NCBI RefSeq assembly: GCF_019431355.1
Contig: NZ_CP080269.1
Coordinates: forward strand, 5,017,001 to 5,081,000
Source of the DNA: Paenibacillus sp. R14(2021)
Lineage (GTDB): Bacteria; Bacillota; Bacilli; Paenibacillales; Paenibacillaceae
Direction of reading: 5' to 3'
DNA length: 64,000 bases
Shown: positions 59,784 to 64,000 of the stretch, in pieces
Numbering within the stretch: position 1 is the stretch's first letter
Layout of the letters: every line of letters starts with the position of its first letter
The notes under the pieces: model-generated
Databases searched by the model: none
What the model was told of the DNA's origin: nothing
The model's input: only the letters and a program-made list of their open reading frames with translations
Translations under genes and position numbers: made by a program

Positions 59784-60556
59784 CCGCCCTGCACCTCCAC
59801 CTTGCGGCGCATGCGGCTTGCGGTGAACAAGCATACCGATGTCAGAAGAATTCCCCACAATACCGATCCGTACAGGCTTTGGGCGCTTTCAAGACCAAGG
59901 TACAGTTTCGACGGTATATAATGAAGAAACGGGTAGAATGAAGCATGGCTGAGCATGCGAAGCCAGCCCGGCAGCCACTCGATCGGGATGAGAAATCCAG
60001 AGAGCAGCATACTAAACGCATAGTTGACCCAATATAGCCAGCGTGATTCCGTTGTCCATAGTGCAGCGGCGCCGATCAAGAAATTGATGCAAATGGAAAT
60101 GTGTGCGGCAAGCGCAAGTGCGACAGCGGTCCAGAGACAGGTAAGCACGGAAGAAGGGACGTGAAGCGGGAGGATCAAGAGGTAAAGCGCGTAGATCGGG
60201 ATACTCTTGTACAGAAACTGATATGCGATTTGACCCCATTCGCGGCACATCAGCTGATAGAACAGATGAACGGGCCTCATAAGATCTGTGGCAATTTGCC
60301 CGGTTCGAACCGATTGTTCGATGCCAAGTCCGTTGGTGAGAAATGATACGACCCACAGGGTAACTTGATTGAATGCGACGTAGCTGACCATGCCGCTTAG
60401 ACCGTAAGCGCCGAGCGATTGGCTCTCGCCGATGCCCATCCAAATGGAAACGTAGATGAAGCCGAAGATCGCGCTCGCGACATTATGAATCATATGTGCG
60501 CCGCGGTACTGCAAGTTGCGAAGATAAGCTTTGCGTGCCAAAACGAGGAATAGCAT
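59780..60556 (-). CDS. ABC-2 family permease (DUF990-like)
   Basis: 258 residues, about six hydrophobic segments; RTGQIATDLMRPVHLFYQLMCREWGQIAYQFLYKSIPIYALYLL matches the same family as the downstream permease. The ATG follows GGAGGTGACAG. It is first in the operon. Two related but distinct permeases with one ATPase suggest a heterodimeric channel. Confidence 0.82.
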   Translation of the reverse strand: MLFLVLARKAYLRNLQYRGAHMIHNVASAIFGFIYVSIWMGIGESQSLGAYGLSGMVSYVAFNQVTLWVVSFLTNGLGIEQSVRTGQIATDLMRPVHLFYQLMCREWGQIAYQFLYKSIPIYALYLLILPLHVPSSVLTCLWTAVALALAAHISICINFLIGAAALWTTESRWLYWVNYAFSMLLSGFLIPIEWLPGWLRMLSHASFYPFLHYIPSKLYLGLESAQSLYGSVLWGILLTSVCLFTASRMRRKVEVQGG

Positions 60557-60701
60557 CTGTCACCTCCATCCTAATAAGCTGCGGCGAAGCCGGAATGCTT
60601 GTGATGCAGGGTGAAATGGCCGTAGAGAGAGCGAGCATTATCATATCGCAAGTTGGCAGAATAAAGCAAATCTTTTTTTTCTTCATTATATAGGAAAATT
60701 G

Positions 60702-60735
60702 AAAAGGCCGGAAATCCATAATGGATCCCAGCCTT
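60702..60735 (-). terminator. Terminator of the YhcN-type lipoprotein gene
   Basis: On the minus strand an imperfect stem (AAGGCTGGGATCCA with TGGATTTCCGGCCTT) is followed by a T tract. Confidence 0.7.
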
Positions 60736-60747
60736 AGGTAGTTGGCA

Positions 60748-61488
60748 TTATTTCCGTAATGCAGCTCGCCCCTGCTGCACATCGATTGGAGCAGGCACGT
60801 CATTGCCTCCGACGAATTGATGCTTAACCAGTTGGTTGAAGGAGGGTACCCACGGCGTGAGTGAATGGCCGGCCCAAGCCTCCTGGGCATACTGAATCAG
60901 ATGGTTATTGAATTCCTTATTCGCCGAAATATGAACCTCCTGCACACTTGGGGCTAATTTGCGTATGCAGACCGCGATGGTCTGTTTCAATTCCCCAGAA
61001 ATTTGATTATGATCATTGACCGTGAAATTTGAATTGTATGGCGTTGCGATCCGCTGATTGTTCCAGTAAGGGCTGCCGTTATCGACATTGTAGACCCCTT
61101 CGGTCGATCCGGAATTATTCTGCTCACGCGTGCCGGGACCGCCTGATTTCAAGGTGCCGGTTGCAGTCCAATCCGTCGTGATGCCGACATATGCGTTCTT
61201 GTCCGTTAGGAAGACAAGCGCGCCGGCAACGCCGTTAATATTGGAGACGTCATTGCTTAGAAGCGAGCTGTATTCAATCCAAGCGTTATCATGCTGCCCC
61301 GGGAGTCCGCTCATCGTGCCGTACATCCGGCTGCCGAGCATTTTGGGATCCCCTTTGTTCTTGCTTCCATAGTCAAAGGTGCTGTTCTGGACGTGGCGCT
61401 GATAATTACAGCCGGTTAAGCCCAAAGCCGCTGTCATTGAAGCAATGATCAGAATGAGGAATGACTTATGCAATGATCGTGTGTTCAT
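60748..61488 (-). CDS. YhcN/YlaJ-type sporulation lipoprotein
   Basis: 246 residues with a signal peptide ending in lipobox LTGC (about residue 27). The central and C-terminal region (NVDNGSPYWNNQRIATPYNSNFTVNDHNQISGELKQTIAVCIRKLAPSVQEVHISANKEFNNHL) fits the YhcN/YlaJ family of spore-membrane lipoproteins, although two inserts rich in Gly, Asn and Ser occur. AAAGGGGC precedes the ATG at 61488. The gene is divergent from ctaC across about 350 bases. Its role in germination or spore wall is not known precisely. Confidence 0.72.
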   Translation of the reverse strand: MNTRSLHKSFLILIIASMTAALGLTGCNYQRHVQNSTFDYGSKNKGDPKMLGSRMYGTMSGLPGQHDNAWIEYSSLLSNDVSNINGVAGALVFLTDKNAYVGITTDWTATGTLKSGGPGTREQNNSGSTEGVYNVDNGSPYWNNQRIATPYNSNFTVNDHNQISGELKQTIAVCIRKLAPSVQEVHISANKEFNNHLIQYAQEAWAGHSLTPWVPSFNQLVKHQFVGGNDVPAPIDVQQGRAALRK

Positions 61489-61838
61489 GATATTCGCCCC
61501 TTTCGGTTAACCTCTCTTTAGAATGGGCCGGCGGAAAACAAATATGCATGACATTTCAATACATAAAGAACCATGGTTTATGCACACAATGTAGGATAGA
61601 CATGGAGCCCTGACTACACAAATTGGCAAGCAAAAAAACGGCGGAAATCGTTGATTTTACTGCATTGAGAACAATTTGTGAACATCCTTCGGAACATTGA
61701 CAAAAAGCACCTGCAACTTTATATTTAATAAAGTGATTAGATTGCAAAAGTTGTCTAAACATCCAGGAAAACACGCAGCAGAGCCGCTTTTTGCGCCATC
61801 TACGGCCGCTGTGAAAACGTAAAAAGTGGGGTTGATTG
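61489..61838. other. Intergenic region between the lipoprotein and ctaC genes
   Basis: About 350 AT-rich bases. Contains the ctaC promoter (61697-61725) and a stretch at 61630-61670 with short AT repeats. No further gene is seen. Confidence 0.5.
61697..61725 (+). promoter_or_regulatory. Sigma-A promoter of the cta oxidase operon
   Basis: TTGACA (61697-61702) and TATATT (61720-61725) are spaced 17, an excellent match. The transcript would carry a leader of about 105 bases to the ctaC start. Confidence 0.75.
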
Positions 61839-62882
61839 ATGATGAATCGGTGGCACGTTCTAAAACGGCTTATGCCGCTTCTTGCCGGGATGGTGTTGCT
61901 GTTGTCAGCATGCGGACGAGCTGACTTGTCTACACTAAGACCGCAAGGGCCGGTTGCCGAAGAACAGTTCGGACTAATGAAATTAACGATCTTGATCATG
62001 GTCTTGGTCGTTGCGATTGTATTTGCGATCGCATTCTACGTAATTATCCGGTTTCGTCGCCGCCCAGGTGACAAATCGATCCCTGTGCAAGTGGAAGGTA
62101 ACCACAAGCTGGAGATTATTTGGACCGTTATACCGATTATCCTTCTGATCATCCTTGGTGTTCCAACCGTTAAGACCGTATTCGGTCTGGCAGAGGATCA
62201 CACGAAGGATCCTGATGCCGTGCAAATTAAAGTTACGGCTCACCAATATTGGTGGGAATTCGAATATCCTAACCTGGGTGTTAAGACAGCACAAGAACTG
62301 CTGATACCTAACGATGCGATTATTTCCGTGGAAGCGAAGACAGCTGACGTGCTTCACTCCTTCTGGATTCCGTCCTTGGCCGGTAAGATCGATACGAATC
62401 CGGGCGGAAACGTTAACATTATGTATTTTAAAGCGCCGAATCCGGGCGTGTACTTAGGTAAGTGCGCGGAGCTCTGCGGACCTTCGCATTCCTTGATGGA
62501 TTTCAAAGTTAAAGTTGTAGACCGTGCTTCTTTCGATCGCTGGGTAACGGCAATGAAAAACCCGGTAGCTCTTCCAGAAAATCAAGAAATAGCAGAACTG
62601 CTAAACAAACAATGCCTATCCTGCCATGCGATCGGCGACAAAGGCGGACCGGCATTCCCGAACTTGACAGGTATCGGAAGCCGTCAAGCAGTTGCGGGTA
62701 TCTTGGTAAACACGGATCAAGCGCAATACAAAAACGAAGGCACGGTTGAAGAGAACTTGAAGCGTTGGATTTCGGACCCTCAAGCGGTTAAACCGGGAAC
62801 GCTGATGCCTAAGGTAGATCTGACGAAAGATCAAGTCGATGCCCTCGCGAAATATTTGGCCGGCTTGAAACTACAATATTAA
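61839..62882 (+). CDS. ctaC: Cytochrome c oxidase subunit II with fused cytochrome c domain (caa3 type)
   Basis: 347 residues. A lipoprotein signal peptide (lipobox LSAC) is followed by two membrane helices (LMKLTILIMVLVVAIVFAIAFYVII and LEIIWTVIPIILLIILGVP). The CuA domain carries QYWWEFEYP and the CuA ligand block CAELCGPSHSLM. The C-terminal cytochrome c domain has the heme motif CLSCH and a downstream Met in GTLMPKVDL. This is the caa3 layout of Bacillus CtaC. The ATG at 61839 (or 61842) follows AAGTGGGG. Subunit I follows 29 bases later. Confidence 0.93.
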   Translation: MMNRWHVLKRLMPLLAGMVLLLSACGRADLSTLRPQGPVAEEQFGLMKLTILIMVLVVAIVFAIAFYVIIRFRRRPGDKSIPVQVEGNHKLEIIWTVIPIILLIILGVPTVKTVFGLAEDHTKDPDAVQIKVTAHQYWWEFEYPNLGVKTAQELLIPNDAIISVEAKTADVLHSFWIPSLAGKIDTNPGGNVNIMYFKAPNPGVYLGKCAELCGPSHSLMDFKVKVVDRASFDRWVTAMKNPVALPENQEIAELLNKQCLSCHAIGDKGGPAFPNLTGIGSRQAVAGILVNTDQAQYKNEGTVEENLKRWISDPQAVKPGTLMPKVDLTKDQVDALAKYLAGLKLQY

Positions 62883-62911
62883 TTACTGACGGAATGAAGG
62901 AGGTACCTACT

Positions 62912-64000
62912 TTGGCTCATGCACATGCGGTTAAGCGGTACAGCGGTCTGATGGACTGGCTAACGACCGTAGACCATAAAAAAATCGGCATCCTGTATTT
63001 GATCGCGGGCGGTTTTTTCTTCCTAGTCGGCGGATTGGAAGCGCTCCTGATTCGAATCCAACTATGGAAGCCGCTCAATGACTTTGTAGCTGCGCATACG
63101 TATAACGAATTGCTTACGATGCACGGTACAACCATGATCTTCCTTGCGGCCATGCCGATGATATTCGCTTTAATGAACGCGATCGTGCCGCTGCAAATCG
63201 GCGCGCGCGACGTTGCATTCCCGTTCGTTAACGCGATCGGCTTCTGGACCTTCTTCGCGGGCGGCGTTCTCTTGAATGTCAGCTGGTTCGCGGGAGGTGC
63301 CCCGGATGCTGGCTGGACGTCATACGCTCCGCTTGCAACGCCTACTTACAGTGCCGGGCACGGTGTCGACTACTATGTTATCGGTCTTCAAATTGCCGGT
63401 ATAGGAACGTTGGTCGGCGGTATTAACTTCTTGGCTACGATTATCAATATGCGCGCTCCGGGCATGAGCTTCATGCGTATGCCGATGTTTACTTGGACCG
63501 CGTTCATCACTTCCGCATTGATCTTGTTCGCTTTCCCGGCGCTGACGGTAGGCTTGGTGGCGTTGATGTTTGACCGCTTGTTCTCGGCGAATTTCTTCGA
63601 ACCGACGAACGGCGGTAATGCAGTGCTTTGGGAGCATATCTTCTGGATCTTCGGACATCCTGAGGTGTATATCCTGATTCTGCCGTCATTTGGTATCATC
63701 TCCGAGGTCATCAGTGTATTTTCGCGCAAACGCCTTTTCGGGTACAGCTCGATGGTTTTCGCAACTGTGCTGATTGGCTTTCTCGGCTTCATGGTTTGGG
63801 CGCATCACATGTTCACGACAGGGCTTGGGCCGGTTGCGAACGCATTGTTCTCCATTGCGACAATGTTGATCGCCGTGCCGACAGGTATTAAAATTTTCAA
63901 CTGGCTGTTTACGATGTGGGGCGGTTCCATTCGTTTCACTACGGCAAGCTTGTTTGCAATCGGATTCGTTCCGACGTTTGTCATGGGGGGCGTAACTGGC
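62912..64000 (+). CDS. ctaD: Cytochrome c oxidase subunit I (3' end cut off by the window)
   Basis: The first 363 codons of the catalytic heme-copper subunit; no stop before the window end. TTG start at 62912 after AAGGAGG. Residues match subunit I: WLTTVDHKKIGILYLI, NELLTMHGTTMIFLAAMP (His ligand to low-spin heme), PTNGGNAVLWEHIFWIFGHPEVYILILPSFG (Cu-B His and cross-linked Tyr region), WAHHMFTTGLG (Cu-B His pair), and IAVPTGIKIFNW. It pumps protons and reduces oxygen. Further cta genes should follow outside. Confidence 0.93.
   Translation, partial: MAHAHAVKRYSGLMDWLTTVDHKKIGILYLIAGGFFFLVGGLEALLIRIQLWKPLNDFVAAHTYNELLTMHGTTMIFLAAMPMIFALMNAIVPLQIGARDVAFPFVNAIGFWTFFAGGVLLNVSWFAGGAPDAGWTSYAPLATPTYSAGHGVDYYVIGLQIAGIGTLVGGINFLATIINMRAPGMSFMRMPMFTWTAFITSALILFAFPALTVGLVALMFDRLFSANFFEPTNGGNAVLWEHIFWIFGHPEVYILILPSFGIISEVISVFSRKRLFGYSSMVFATVLIGFLGFMVWAHHMFTTGLGPVANALFSIATMLIAVPTGIKIFNWLFTMWGGSIRFTTASLFAIGFVPTFVMGGVTG

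Noticed and set aside
61839-62882. Heme c motif in ctaC as an unusual gene fusion
   Set aside because: A fused cytochrome c domain is normal for caa3-type subunit II in Bacilli.
1-64000. tRNA, rRNA, prophage, insertion sequence or CRISPR array
   Set aside because: Scanned by eye on both strands; no cloverleaf, rRNA words, transposase motifs or regularly spaced repeats were recognised. A tRNA search program would be needed to exclude degenerate cases.

Overview
This 64 kb window reads as chromosomal DNA of a GC-rich, spore-forming Firmicute of the Paenibacillus type. The evidence is strong AGGAGG-type ribosome binding sites, frequent GTG and TTG starts, a mother-cell-type mmg operon, a sigma-B cluster (rsbV-rsbW-sigB), a YhcN-type spore lipoprotein, a KimA-type potassium importer, a caa3 oxidase, and many AraC- and LacI-controlled sugar genes. 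No rRNA, tRNA, CRISPR array, phage or intact insertion sequence was recognised. This is mostly ordinary chromosome with a few accessory patches.

Layout. 1-6.7 kb: the end of an mmg-type operon (thiolase, 3-hydroxyacyl-CoA dehydrogenase, acyl-CoA dehydrogenase, methylisocitrate lyase, 2-methylcitrate synthase with a long internal insert, 2-methylcitrate dehydratase). It joins beta-oxidation to propionyl-CoA disposal. 6.8-17.5 kb: AraC regulator, aldo/keto reductase, KimA, histidinol phosphatase, MgtC/SapB protein, phosphoesterase, a Met-rich secreted protein, YpsA, a DUF1904 protein, and a divergent AraC/nucleoside hydrolase pair. 17.6-23 kb: a coiled-coil protein, then a Crp/Fnr regulator heading an SsuABC-like importer and a metallo-beta-lactamase-fold hydrolase. 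23-29.7 kb: VanY-type carboxypeptidase, secreted GH26-like glycosidase, small proteins, lipase, and a response-regulator/PP2C phosphatase.

29.7-33.4 kb: CorA transporter and rsbV-rsbW-sigB, facing a general-stress protein across two overlapping, divergent sigma-B-like promoters. The PP2C protein at 28.4 kb could be the RsbV-P phosphatase feeding this switch. 33.6-41.5 kb: LacI regulator, GH35 beta-galactosidase and an LplBCA-type importer. The gap before the glycosidase carries a promoter, a perfect cre match over its -35 and two identical LacI-type operators. 41.7-43 kb: a hairpin-rich spacer and a low-GC phosphotransferase gene, probably acquired. 43.2-48.4 kb: ECF sigma factor, membrane anti-sigma factor and two ABC exporter pairs, translationally coupled in large part.

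48.5-56 kb: AraC regulator divergent from a PhyH-dioxygenase/HEAT-repeat fusion, a low-GC acetyltransferase, a SulP permease without STAS domain, and an AraC/alpha-galactosidase (GH4) pair. 56-60.6 kb: a MarR-DoxX-pirin operon with an operator over its promoter -10, and an ABC-2 exporter with two different permeases. 60.7-64 kb: YhcN/YlaJ lipoprotein, then ctaC and the start of ctaD (cut by the window end).

Nothing here can be claimed as a wholly new system from sequence alone. The best candidates for a second look are the PhyH-HEAT fusion with its divergent regulator, the Crp/Fnr-ABC-hydrolase operon with its 16-bp palindrome, the structured leader before mgtC, the insert in the methylcitrate synthase, and the layered control region of the GH35 operon.
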